Under the pieces are notes generated by a model. It was not told the DNA's origin and did no database searches. It was given only the letters and a program-made list of their open reading frames with translations. Source: Imhoffiella fuscus (GTDB lineage: Bacteria > Pseudomonadota > Gammaproteobacteria > Chromatiales > Chromatiaceae). Taken from it: DNA of 64,000 nucleotides. How positions within the stretch are numbered: position 1 is the stretch's first letter; every line of letters starts with the position of its first letter. The stretch lies in NCBI RefSeq assembly GCF_042682685.1, contig NZ_JBHUHX010000009.1, positions 62,001-126,000 of the forward strand. The letters run 5' to 3'. The position numbers and the translations under genes were made by a program. This document shows, piece after piece, positions 34,089-42,604 of this stretch.

Positions 34089-34622
34089 TCATGCCGCCAC
34101 CGCCGCCGGCTTGGGCCAATGCCAGGTCTGCAGGGTCGGCGTCAATGGACGCATCTCGATGCATTCGGTGGGACAGACGTCGAAGCAGAGTTCGCAGCCG
34201 ATACAGGCATCGGCGAAGACGCTGTGGATCATGTTGTTCGCCCCCATGATGGCGTCGGTCGGGCAGCGCTTGAAGCACTTGGTGCAACCGATGCAGATGT
34301 TCTCGTGGATGTGGGCGATCATCGGCGGCTTGTCCTCGACGCCGGACAGATCGGCCGTCACCCCGAGCAGACTTGCCAGTTCCTCGGCCAAGACGCGGCC
34401 GCCAGGCGGGCAGATGGTGACGGGCGCAGCACCCGAGGCGATGGCCTCGGCGGCGGGACCGCAGCCGGGGTAGCCACACTGTCCGCACTGAGAGCCGGGC
34501 AGGAGGGCCGCCACCTGCTCGGTCGCGGCGCTGGACTCCACCTTGAGATAGCGCGAGGCGATACCGAGGAGCAAGCCCAAGGCGAGACCTAGCGTGGTGA
34601 GACTGGCGATCGCGGCAAGCAT
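34089..34622 (-). CDS. rnfB: Electron transport complex subunit RnfB
   Basis: RnfB passes electrons to or from ferredoxin. The 177-residue product has a membrane anchor, the characteristic Cys-rich Fe4S4 domain (CGQCGYPGC plus a later Cys) and two ferredoxin motifs (CIGCTKCFKRCP and CIGCELCFDVCP). It lies between rnfA and rnfC with short gaps of 88 and 43 bp. Confidence 0.97.
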   Translation of the reverse strand: MLAAIASLTTLGLALGLLLGIASRYLKVESSAATEQVAALLPGSQCGQCGYPGCGPAAEAIASGAAPVTICPPGGRVLAEELASLLGVTADLSGVEDKPPMIAHIHENICIGCTKCFKRCPTDAIMGANNMIHSVFADACIGCELCFDVCPTECIEMRPLTPTLQTWHWPKPAAVAA

Positions 34623-34710
34623 GTCTGACAGATCTCCGTTTGGATGACGTGGAGTTCGATGGTTTCGCTGGTCGAGACGGACACGCCCACCAAGACGTAT
34701 CCGGCAGGCA

Positions 34711-35286
34711 CTAGGTCAACCCGGCGAAGCCCATGAAGGCGAGCGAGAGCAGCCCCGCCGCAACGAAGGCGATGGGAGCGCCGGCGAAGGCGGCGGGCAC
34801 CTGGGCGAGCGCGAGCCGCTCGCGCATCCCGGCGAACAGCACCATCACCAGGGTGAAGCCGAGCGCCGAACCGAATCCGTAGAGCACGCTCTCCAGGAAG
34901 CCGTGATCCTCCTGGACGTTCAGCAGGGCGACGCCGAGCACGGCGCAGTTGGTGGTGATGAGCGGCAGATAGATGCCCAGCACCTGATAGAGAGAGGGCG
35001 AGATCTTGCGCACCGCCATCTCGGTGAACTGCACGACGGCCGCGATCACCAGAATGAAGGTGAGGATGCGCAGGAAGCCGATGTCCAGCGGCTGCAGCAC
35101 GAAATGCTCCAGCAGCCAACCGGCGACTGCGGCCAGGGTCAGCACAAAGGTGGTCGCAAGCCCCATACCAAGCGCCGAATCGAGTTTGTTCGACACCCCC
35201 ATGAAGGGGCAAAGACCGAGAAATTTGACCAGCACCACATTGTTAACCAGTGCGGTGCCGAGGATCAGCATGAGATACTCGCCCAT
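34711..35286 (-). CDS. rnfA: Electron transport complex subunit RnfA
   Basis: RnfA is an integral membrane subunit paired with RnfE. The 191-residue product from ATG 35,286 (MGEYLMLILG) has about six membrane segments and the family motifs NNVVLVKFLGLCPFMGVS and TNCAVLG. The frame extends seven codons further upstream, but the chosen start agrees with other RnfA proteins. It is first in the cluster and is preceded by a sigma-54 promoter. Confidence 0.95.
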   Translation of the reverse strand: MGEYLMLILGTALVNNVVLVKFLGLCPFMGVSNKLDSALGMGLATTFVLTLAAVAGWLLEHFVLQPLDIGFLRILTFILVIAAVVQFTEMAVRKISPSLYQVLGIYLPLITTNCAVLGVALLNVQEDHGFLESVLYGFGSALGFTLVMVLFAGMRERLALAQVPAAFAGAPIAFVAAGLLSLAFMGFAGLT

Positions 35287-35330
35287 CGGTAACGAAACCT
35301 TTCGCATTCGGCCAGGATGACGTCACGCAT

Positions 35331-35345
35331 GCAAACGGGGTGCCA
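35331..35345 (-). promoter_or_regulatory. Sigma-54 (-24/-12) promoter of the rnf operon
   Basis: On the minus strand the bases read TGGCACCCCGTTTGC, a near-perfect match to TGGCAC-N5-TTGC with GG and GC ten bases apart. It lies 45 bp before the rnfA start and points into the operon. Confidence 0.9.
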
Positions 35346-35500
35346 TCTTGATCCTGCCTCCCACCGTCTCCATCTGTTCGGGCCTTGCGCGCATACTCCC
35401 CGGCGAGATCGGGAGCACCGAAACAGCCACTTGGCGGGTTCGTCACACGACTGGACGACGCATCCGAGCACCAAGCGCAACACCCGACAAAAACAGCGAC

Positions 35501-35516
35501 TGTCGTGCTGACAACA
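35501..35516. promoter_or_regulatory. NifA upstream activator site 1
   Basis: TGT-CGTGCTGACA-ACA matches the NifA consensus TGT-N10-ACA. It lies about 160 bp upstream of the rnf -24/-12 element. Confidence 0.8.
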
Positions 35517-35543
35517 GAATTCTTGTTGCGGCGCGGCTAGAAA

Positions 35544-35559
35544 TGTTGGAAAACTGACA
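35544..35559. promoter_or_regulatory. NifA upstream activator site 2
   Basis: TGT-TGGAAAACTG-ACA is a second exact TGT-N10-ACA site, 43 bp (about four helical turns) from the first, so two NifA oligomers could bind the same DNA face. It lies between rnfA and nifL. Confidence 0.8.
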
Positions 35560-35668
35560 AGGGATTTCGCTCGGGCCGGCGCCCGAGACACTGCCGAAAC
35601 GGAAGAAATCTGGTCTATTTTGTGCTTGACACTCGCATCAAGCCCGCTGAACTTCTCAGGAGAATGCC

Positions 35669-37309
35669 GTGCCGGTTCGACAAGCCCCGGAACCCGCCCA
35701 GCAAGCCGTCATCAATGCGCTGGGCGAATTTCTCGCCTCGCCTCCGGTCGGAACGCCACCGGAAGTGGTGGAAGCGCTGGCCTTGATGGGGGGCGACCCA
35801 AGCGATCCCCTGCCACCGCGACTGTTCTTCGAGGCCGTTGAGCAATCGCCCATCGCCATCTCGATCACCGACGCCAAGGCGACCATCCTCTACGCCAACC
35901 ATGCCTTCGAGACGCTCACCGGCTACAGCCGCGAAGAGGTACGGGGACAGAACGAGGCGATCCTGTCCAACAACGCCACCCCGGACAGCGTCTATCAGCA
36001 CCTGTGGCGCACCATCCAGCATAAACAGACCTGGACCGGCACCCTAGTGAACCGCACCAAGCAAGGCGGCGACTACCTGGCCGAGTTGACCATCTCGCCG
36101 GTGCTGGACGGCGACGGCGACCTCAAATACTTCCTCGGCATGCATCGCGACGTCACCAAGATGCACGAGCTCGAGGGGGCGTTGCGCCAGCAGAAGACCC
36201 GCATCGAGACGGTACTCGATGCCGCGCCGGTGATCGTGGTGCTGCTCGACAGCGAGGGACGGGTCATCCTCGACAACCAGGAATACAAAAAGCTGCTCGA
36301 CGACCTCCAGGGCAAGGAGCCGGTCGAGGTCTTGCGCAAGGCGGTCGGCGAGCAGCTCGGACTCGATGCCTTCGCCGCCTGTCTGGACGGACATGGATTC
36401 AAGAACGTCGAGGTCAGCATCGACATCCGAGGCAATCAGGGACCGCGCTGGTTCTCCTGCTCCGGAACCCCGGTCGACGAGGCGGACCCAACGGCACGCA
36501 GCTTTTTCGGTCAGCAGGCGCCGAGCGATCGCCGACTGCTGCTGCTCGCGAACGACATCACCGGACGCCGACGCGAGATCGAGCGCGCCCACCTTGAGCA
36601 TCTGCGCGCCCGGCTCGCCGAACAGCAGATGATGCACGGCATGCGCGAGGCGCTCGCCGCCGCCATCTACCAGATCCAGGTGCCGCTCAACGTCATCAAC
36701 GCCGCCTCTGGCATGCTGCGCAGCGGCGCCGGCAACGTCGACACGCTGATCGGCATGCTCGACCAGATCAGCGACTCGGGCGCCAAGGCCCTGGCCACGC
36801 TCAACGCCGCCCTACCCGAGGGGCCGCGCGAGTCCGGGGTGCGGGTCAACGTCAACGCCCTGCTGCGCCAGGTCCTGGAGCTGGAGACCGCACGACTGCT
36901 GGCGACCGGCATCGTGGTCGACTGGCGGCCGGCGACCGTGCTGCCCGAGCTGAACGGCCACAAAAACCAGCTGCGCTCCATGTTCAAGCACCTGATCGAC
37001 AACGCCATCCTGGCACTGCGCGAATGCAAGGCCCCGCAGCCCGAGCTCCGCATCACGACGCGCAGCCTGGACAAAGGGGTCGAGGTCGAGATCCAGGACA
37101 ACGGATCCGGCATCGCCCCGGAAGACCGCTACAGGGTCTTCGAGCCCTTCTATATCGGCTGGCGCAACCGCCAAGGGCGCGCCGGCATGGGGCTCGCCCT
37201 GTCGCAAGAGATCGTCAATGCCCATGGCGGATCGATCGAGATCGATCCCGACTGCAGCGATGGCTGTCTGATCCGCCTGTCCTTGAACGCCGTACTACCG
37301 GACGACTGA
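35669..37309 (+). CDS. nifL: Nitrogen fixation regulatory protein NifL
   Basis: NifL senses oxygen/redox and nitrogen status and inhibits NifA by direct contact. The 546-residue product has an N-terminal flavin-type PAS domain (about 50-165, ITDAKATILYANHAFETLTGYSREEV), a second PAS (about 178-300), a histidine-kinase-like linker lacking a normal H-box, and a C-terminal HATPase domain (DNGSGI, GMGLALSQEIV). It starts at a GTG with AGGAG upstream and precedes nifA by 17 bp. A sigma-70-like TTGACA lies at 35,626. Confidence 0.95.
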   Translation: MPVRQAPEPAQQAVINALGEFLASPPVGTPPEVVEALALMGGDPSDPLPPRLFFEAVEQSPIAISITDAKATILYANHAFETLTGYSREEVRGQNEAILSNNATPDSVYQHLWRTIQHKQTWTGTLVNRTKQGGDYLAELTISPVLDGDGDLKYFLGMHRDVTKMHELEGALRQQKTRIETVLDAAPVIVVLLDSEGRVILDNQEYKKLLDDLQGKEPVEVLRKAVGEQLGLDAFAACLDGHGFKNVEVSIDIRGNQGPRWFSCSGTPVDEADPTARSFFGQQAPSDRRLLLLANDITGRRREIERAHLEHLRARLAEQQMMHGMREALAAAIYQIQVPLNVINAASGMLRSGAGNVDTLIGMLDQISDSGAKALATLNAALPEGPRESGVRVNVNALLRQVLELETARLLATGIVVDWRPATVLPELNGHKNQLRSMFKHLIDNAILALRECKAPQPELRITTRSLDKGVEVEIQDNGSGIAPEDRYRVFEPFYIGWRNRQGRAGMGLALSQEIVNAHGGSIEIDPDCSDGCLIRLSLNAVLPDD

Positions 37310-37326
37310 CCTTGCCAGATCGATCA

Positions 37327-38922
37327 ATGAGTCCAAATTCTTCCGCCTTCGCCAGCGCCGAAGAGGCCAGCCGGCTCGCACTCCTCGAATCCCAACTGGC
37401 GGCACTCTTCGAGGTGAGCAGCGTTCTCAGCCGATCGTTGAACCTGCGCCAGACCCTGCGCGAGGTGCTCAGCGTCCTGAGCGAGCGCGGACGCATGCAC
37501 CATGGCCTGGTGTGCCTGCTCGACGAGGACCGCGGCGAGCTGATGATCAGCGCGCTGCACGACAAGGATGCCGAACCCTTCGAAAAGGTCACCTACCAGC
37601 CCGGCGAAGGTGTGATCGGACACATCCTCTCGTCGAACGAACCCTGGATCCTGCCCCGGATCGGCGACGAGCCGCGCTTCCTCGACCGTCTGAATCTCTA
37701 CAATCCGGATCTCCCCTTCATCGGGGTCCCCATCCGCGTCGGCGAGGAACACCCGATCGGCGTTCTCGCCGCCCAGCCACCACCGGGCGACGCGCTGCTC
37801 GGTCACCAGGCACGCTTTCTGGAAATGGTCGCCAACCTCACCGGGCAGGCGGTCCGTCTCGCGCGCACGGTCGAGGCCGAGCAACAGGCGCTGCGCGAGG
37901 AGCGCGACAAGCTGCGCCGCGAGGTCAAGGGAACGCACGGCTTCGACAGCATCATCGGCCGCGCCGATTCCATGCGGCTGGTGTTCGAGCAGGTACGCCA
38001 GGTCGCCAAATGGAACACGACGGTACTGATTCGCGGCGAATCCGGTACCGGCAAGGAGCTGATCGCCAACGCCATCCACTACAACTCGCCGCGCGCGCGC
38101 GCGCCCTTCGTCAAGCTCAACTGCGCGGCGCTCCCGGACAACCTGCTCGAATCCGAGCTGTTCGGTCATGAGAAGGGCGCCTTCACCGGCGCCATCAACC
38201 AGCGCAAGGGACGTTTCGAACAGGCCGATGGCGGCACCCTCTTCCTCGACGAGATCGGCGAGATCACGCCGGCCTTCCAGGCCAAGCTCCTGCGGGTCTT
38301 GCAGGAGGGCGAGTTCGAGCGCGTCGGCGGCGGACGCACGCACAAGGTGGACGTCCGCGTCATCGCCGCCACCAATCGCGATCTGGAAGCCGAGGTACAA
38401 AGCGGGGAGTTCCGCGAGGATCTCTATTACCGGCTGAACGTCATGCCGATCCGCATGCCGGCCCTGCGCGAACGCATGGAGGACATCCCCGACCTGGCCC
38501 GCTTCCTGGTGAACAAGCTTTCCCGCACACAGGGACGCGATCTCCAAATCACCGACAGCGCGTTGCGCGTCCTGATGCGCTACGACTGGCCGGGCAACGT
38601 GCGCGAACTGGAGAACTGCATGGAGCGCGCCGCCGTCATGTGCGAAAACGGCCTCATCGACCGCGACGTCATCAACCTGACCGGACTGGATCTGAGCACG
38701 TCCAGCGCCGACCTGTCGCCGCCGGCCGCCGGCAGCAACGGTGGCAACGGCGCCCAACCGGTCGACCTCAACGACCCCAACCTGGATGAACGCGAACGCG
38801 TCATCGCCGCGCTGGAAGAGGCCGGCTGGGTTCAGGCCAAGGCCGCCCGACTGCTCAACATGACGCCGCGCCAGATCGCTTACCGGATCCAGACGCTCAA
38901 CATCAAGATGCGGCAGTTCTGA
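37327..38922 (+). CDS. nifA: Nif-specific sigma-54 activator NifA
   Basis: NifA activates sigma-54 RNA polymerase at nif promoters. The 531-residue product has an N-terminal GAF domain (about 40-185), an AAA+ domain with GESGTGKE (about 236) and the sigma-54-contact GAFTGA (about 283), and a C-terminal helix-turn-helix (AKAARLLNMTPRQIAYRI). It lacks the interdomain Cys motif of oxygen-sensitive alpha/beta-proteobacterial NifA, as expected when NifL is present. The start at 37,327 was chosen because upstream codons overlap nifL. Confidence 0.96.
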   Translation: MSPNSSAFASAEEASRLALLESQLAALFEVSSVLSRSLNLRQTLREVLSVLSERGRMHHGLVCLLDEDRGELMISALHDKDAEPFEKVTYQPGEGVIGHILSSNEPWILPRIGDEPRFLDRLNLYNPDLPFIGVPIRVGEEHPIGVLAAQPPPGDALLGHQARFLEMVANLTGQAVRLARTVEAEQQALREERDKLRREVKGTHGFDSIIGRADSMRLVFEQVRQVAKWNTTVLIRGESGTGKELIANAIHYNSPRARAPFVKLNCAALPDNLLESELFGHEKGAFTGAINQRKGRFEQADGGTLFLDEIGEITPAFQAKLLRVLQEGEFERVGGGRTHKVDVRVIAATNRDLEAEVQSGEFREDLYYRLNVMPIRMPALRERMEDIPDLARFLVNKLSRTQGRDLQITDSALRVLMRYDWPGNVRELENCMERAAVMCENGLIDRDVINLTGLDLSTSSADLSPPAAGSNGGNGAQPVDLNDPNLDERERVIAALEEAGWVQAKAARLLNMTPRQIAYRIQTLNIKMRQF

Positions 38923-39031
38923 CCGCCCTGGGGTCGTGGGCGGCCAGACCGACCCACGGCCCGAATCGAATCCGCCCCGAACCGAGACAGGAAGTCAGAA
39001 CGCCGGGGCCGCATTGACCGAGGTCTCGATC

Positions 39032-39691
39032 ATGACAGGGCTCGCGATCCTCATCGGCTCGATTGTGCTGTTTCTGCTCTCGAAGGTCTGGTCGAACCGA
39101 CGACGGAAGAAACGGGCGGACTTCATTCGCTCCCACCCCTTCCCGAACGGCCTGCTCGACCGGCTCGCGGCCAGACACCCGTCACTCTCGACGCACGATC
39201 GGCACCTGGTCTCGCGCGCGCTGCGCCAGTTTTTTCTCGTCTATCTGGCCAGCGGACGCCGATTCGTCTCCATGCCGTCGCGGGTCGCGGACGATCTCTG
39301 GCACGAGTTCATCCTCTATACCCGCCACTACGACGCCTTCTGCCGACGCGCCTTCGGACGTTTCCTGCACCACACCCCAGCCGTGGTCATGGGATCGGAT
39401 CGAATCGGTAACGCCGGTCTGCGGCGCGCCTGGTGGTTCGCCTGCCGCGAGGAACGCCTGGATCCGAAAAAACCGGCCCGGCTGCCGCTCCTCTTCGCGC
39501 TGGACGCGCAGCTCGGGATCGAGGACGGGTTCCGCTACGCGCTCGATTGCCACCCGCAGCGGGGAAGCGACACGGACGAGCCGATCCATTGCATCGCCGA
39601 TCTGGCCAGCGGCGACTCAAGCGACGGATGCGGCGGCTCCTGGTTCGGATGCGATGGCGGAGGCGATGGCGGAGGATGCGGCGGGGATTGA
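39032..39691 (+). CDS. Membrane-anchored protein with Gly/Cys-rich tail
   Basis: The 219-residue protein has one N-terminal membrane helix followed by basic residues (WSNRRRKKR). A globular region follows (SRALRQFFLVYLASGRRFV, DDLWHEFILYTRHYDAF). The tail is rich in Gly, Asp and Cys (DGCGGSWFGC, then repeated GGGD units). Proteins of this build are annotated only as glycine-rich-domain proteins. The repeated Cys-Gly tail could bind metal or promote assembly. It follows nifA by 109 bp, but no nif link is evident. Confidence 0.7.
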   Translation: MTGLAILIGSIVLFLLSKVWSNRRRKKRADFIRSHPFPNGLLDRLAARHPSLSTHDRHLVSRALRQFFLVYLASGRRFVSMPSRVADDLWHEFILYTRHYDAFCRRAFGRFLHHTPAVVMGSDRIGNAGLRRAWWFACREERLDPKKPARLPLLFALDAQLGIEDGFRYALDCHPQRGSDTDEPIHCIADLASGDSSDGCGGSWFGCDGGGDGGGCGGD

Positions 39692-39823
39692 TCGCCGCCT
39701 GCCCGGCGAATAATCCGCCTCAAAGGTTGCACGCTCGGCCCAAGGAAACCAAGATTCGCCCACTCCGGCCGCACCTGGCCTCAGCCGTGCCATCGACACG
39801 CCACCGAGGAGAGTCAAGACCGA

Positions 39824-41269
39824 ATGCATTGGCGCGCCATCATTCGACTGTTCGGCATCCTGCTGATGCTCTACAGCCTGAGTTTCCTGCCCTCGATCGT
39901 CGTCGCGCTCATCTACAACGACGGCGAATGGCTGGTGTTCGGGGTCTCCCTGGTCATCACGGCGAGTATCGGCGTCTTCCTCTGGCTGCCCAACATTCGG
40001 GAGCAGACCGAGCTCTCGGTGCGCGACGGCTTTCTCATCGTCACCCTGTTCTGGGCGTTGCTCGGCATGGTCGGCGCCCTGCCCTTCATCCTGGGCCTGC
40101 ACCTGAACGTCACCGACGCGGTGTTCGAGTCCATCTCCGGGTTCACCACCACCGGGGCCACCGTCATCGAGGGACTGGATCGGCTGCCGCCCTCCGTTCT
40201 CTACCATCGCCAGCAGATCCACTGGCTCGGCGGAATGGGCGTCATCGTGCTCGCGGTCGCCATCCTGCCGCTACTCGGCGTCGGAGGCATGCAGCTCTAC
40301 CGCGCCGAGACCTCCGGGGTCGCCAAGCACGAGAAGCCCACCCCGCGCATCGCCGAGACCGCGCGCGTTCTCTGGGCCATCTATTTCGCCCTCACCGCCG
40401 CCTGCGCGCTCGCCTTCTGGCTCGCCGGAATGAATACCTTCGACGCCATCGGTCATGCCTTCGCGACCGTCTCGACCGGCGGCTTCTCCACCCACGACGC
40501 CAGCATCGGCTATTTCGACAGCCCGCTCATCGAGGCCATCGCCACCTTCTTCATGCTCGCTGGCGGTATCAACTTCACGATCCATTTTCTCGCTTGGCGC
40601 AAACGCGACCCCGGTGCCTACCTGATCGATCCCGAGGTCCGTGCCTTCGGACTCATCTTTCTCGGCGGATCCCTGTTCGTAGCGGCCAGCCTCTACTGGG
40701 CAAACGCCTATCCCGAAGGCTTGACCTGTCTGCGCTACGCCTCCTTTCAGGTCGCCTCCATCCTCACCAGCACCGGCTTCGGCACCGCCACCTACGCACT
40801 CTGGCCGCTACACGTCCCACTGGTGCTCGTGATCCTTTCATTCACCGGCGGCTGTGGCGGGTCGACGGCTGGTGGAATCAAGGTGCTGCGGGTGATACTG
40901 CTGGTCAAACTGGGCTTCCGCCAGCTCTTCCAGCTCGCACACCCGCAGGCGCTCGCCGTGGTGAAGGTGGGCAACCGCTCGGTGACCGAAGACATCCTGT
41001 TCTCGGTCTGGGGCTTCTCCGTCCTCTATGTGGTGACCTGCGTACTCCTGACCGTCGCCATGATGGCAGCCGGACTCGATCTGGAATCCGCATTCGGCGC
41101 AGTGGTCGCCACCGTCAACCTGCTCGGCCCCGGACTCGGCAAGGTCGCCACCAACTTCGCCACGGTCGACCCGGTCGTCAAATGGCTAGGCGTCTTCGGC
41201 ATGCTCGCCGGACGCCTTGAGATCTTCACACTCTTCATCCTCTTCCTCCCGGACTACTGGCGGAACTGA
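39824..41269 (+). CDS. trkH: Trk potassium uptake protein TrkH/TrkG
   Basis: TrkH forms the membrane channel for K+ uptake, gated by cytosolic TrkA. The 481-residue product has the repeated membrane-pore-membrane plan; visible filter-like segments include FTTTGATVIEGLD, VSTGGFSTHDAS, LTSTGFGTATYA and VNLLGPGLG. It also has GGCGGSTAGGIKVLR, a signature of the family. The gene stands alone; beyond it lies an island with a broken transposase and a TIR gene. Confidence 0.95.
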   Translation: MHWRAIIRLFGILLMLYSLSFLPSIVVALIYNDGEWLVFGVSLVITASIGVFLWLPNIREQTELSVRDGFLIVTLFWALLGMVGALPFILGLHLNVTDAVFESISGFTTTGATVIEGLDRLPPSVLYHRQQIHWLGGMGVIVLAVAILPLLGVGGMQLYRAETSGVAKHEKPTPRIAETARVLWAIYFALTAACALAFWLAGMNTFDAIGHAFATVSTGGFSTHDASIGYFDSPLIEAIATFFMLAGGINFTIHFLAWRKRDPGAYLIDPEVRAFGLIFLGGSLFVAASLYWANAYPEGLTCLRYASFQVASILTSTGFGTATYALWPLHVPLVLVILSFTGGCGGSTAGGIKVLRVILLVKLGFRQLFQLAHPQALAVVKVGNRSVTEDILFSVWGFSVLYVVTCVLLTVAMMAAGLDLESAFGAVVATVNLLGPGLGKVATNFATVDPVVKWLGVFGMLAGRLEIFTLFILFLPDYWRN

Positions 41270-41284
41270 TCCAGCAGGGTCAAC

Positions 41285-41590
41285 CGGCTGATCCGCACCA
41301 GTGGCTCTTCGTCTCGGCTTCAAACATGCCATCGAGCATCGCCTGACCAAACCCAGAACCCCGCAGACCAATGGCATGGTCGAACGCTTCAATGGGCGCA
41401 TCGCCAAGGTACTGGCCAACACGCTTCGACTCGTCGCAGAGTTTGGAGCAAACCATCACCCGCTACGTCCAGGTATACAACCAGCATATTCCGCAAAAAG
41501 CACTCAGGCACATGGCCCCGATTCAAGCCGTCAAGGATTGGGCTGAGAAACGCCCCGAACTATTCAAAAAGCAGGTATATAATTTTCGGG
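41285..41590 (+). pseudogene. IS481-like transposase, C-terminal remnant with frameshift
   Basis: One frame gives HRLTKPRTPQTNGMVERFNG, the end of an rve integrase core. Near 41,425 the match shifts frame and continues SLEQTITRYVQVYNQH, then KALRHMAPIQAVKDWAEKRP. The catalytic DDE part is missing. This is a decayed insertion-sequence end, not an active element. Confidence 0.8.
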
Positions 41591-41599
41591 GATTTTACA

Positions 41600-41651
41600 C
41601 CGGCTTCATACTGCGTCCTTCGCTCTCGCTCAGGCCGCAGTATGAAGCCGG
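41600..41651. other. Perfect 16-bp inverted repeat upstream of TIR gene
   Basis: CCGGCTTCATACTGCG (41,600-41,615) is matched exactly by its complement at 41,636-41,651 around a 20-nt loop. It lies between the transposase remnant and the cassette start. No T tract follows. It could be an insertion-sequence end, a structure of an upstream recombination site, or a hairpin terminator. Confidence 0.75.
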
Positions 41652-41684
41652 CTGTGCAAAGCTTTGGATGCTTGGAGAGAAGTA

Positions 41685-42506
41685 ATGGTCGATAAAAACG
41701 AGAAGTCGCTTGAAGAGCAGATAGTCGAGCGTTACCGAGCAGTTGTGGCCCAGCACTACCCCGAGCAGTTATCTGCGTGGCCCGTGCTGTCCGGCTATGA
41801 CTCAAAAATCGGGAGTTACCAGGGTTGGCTCGTTGTCATCCTCAATCACACTGGCAATCCTGTGATGAGATCGTTCAGCGGGATCGGCGATCTTCCGCAG
41901 AATCTTTTGGGAGTCGCGCAGCTTGATGTAGCAAGCAAAGAGAAAGCTCGCTCAAGGCTTAACCGTCATTTCAATCTTCGCCCAACAGACGCAATAGTAT
42001 TCATAGATCCCGCTGGAAGCATCAATGACGAGCTTGGTCACATGCTCAAGAAGCACGAATTCGCCATGGGCCTAACACCGATGAAGATATTCCTCAGCCA
42101 TAAAGGTGCCGACAAACCGCTAATTAGGGAATACAAGAAGACTTTGGAAATCATTGGATTTGATCCGTGGCTGGACGAAGATGCAATGCACGCAGGATTG
42201 GAGTTAGAGAGAGAACTCTTGAAGGGCTTCGCAGACTCATGCGCAGCCGTCTTCTTTGTAACCACCAACTACAAGGATGAAAACTTTCTAGCCTCTGAAG
42301 TTGACTATGCAATTCAAGAGAAGCGCAAAAAGGGAGATAAGTTTTCCATCATTACTCTGGTCTTTCACGAACCAAGCGAGAAGGCGAAGGTGCCAGACCT
42401 CCTGACACGCTATGTCTGGAAAGAACCATCTGGGCAGCTTGAAGGGCTTCGGGAAATTTTAAAGGCACTTCCCGTACAAACTGGTCAAGTCTATTGGCGT
42501 CCGTGA
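41685..42506 (+). CDS. TIR-domain protein
   Basis: The 273-residue protein has an N-terminal unknown domain (about 1-125) and a C-terminal TIR domain starting at about residue 132 (MKIFLSHKGADKPLIREYKK, then GFDPWLDEDAM). A Glu in GLELERELL near residue 172 is the candidate NADase catalytic residue. Bacterial TIR proteins often destroy NAD+ during phage defence. GGAGAGAAG precedes the ATG at 41,685. GC is much lower than the neighbours, and an attC-like site follows directly, so the gene appears to be a mobile cassette. No partner gene is present. Confidence 0.85.
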   Translation: MVDKNEKSLEEQIVERYRAVVAQHYPEQLSAWPVLSGYDSKIGSYQGWLVVILNHTGNPVMRSFSGIGDLPQNLLGVAQLDVASKEKARSRLNRHFNLRPTDAIVFIDPAGSINDELGHMLKKHEFAMGLTPMKIFLSHKGADKPLIREYKKTLEIIGFDPWLDEDAMHAGLELERELLKGFADSCAAVFFVTTNYKDENFLASEVDYAIQEKRKKGDKFSIITLVFHEPSEKAKVPDLLTRYVWKEPSGQLEGLREILKALPVQTGQVYWRP

Positions 42507-42513
42507 ACGTCGC

Positions 42514-42589
42514 ATCCAAACAGGTTCTAGCCGATGTCCCTGCCTCCGCTTCGCTCCGGCAGGGCCGCGCCTGAACCTGAGCGTTGGAC
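42514..42589. other. attC-like integron recombination site
   Basis: Outer sites are ATCCAAA (42,514-42,520; RYYYAAC with one change) and GTTGGAC (42,583-42,589; exact GTTRRRY). Inner sites CAGGTTC (42,521-42,527) and GAACCTG (42,573-42,579) are perfect complements. CCTGCC/GGCAGG forms the central stem. GCATCCAAA also complements TTTGGATGC at 41,663-41,671, just before the TIR gene, as expected if the cassette starts there. Confidence 0.7.
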
Positions 42590-42604
42590 GGATCCTGATC
42601 GCAC

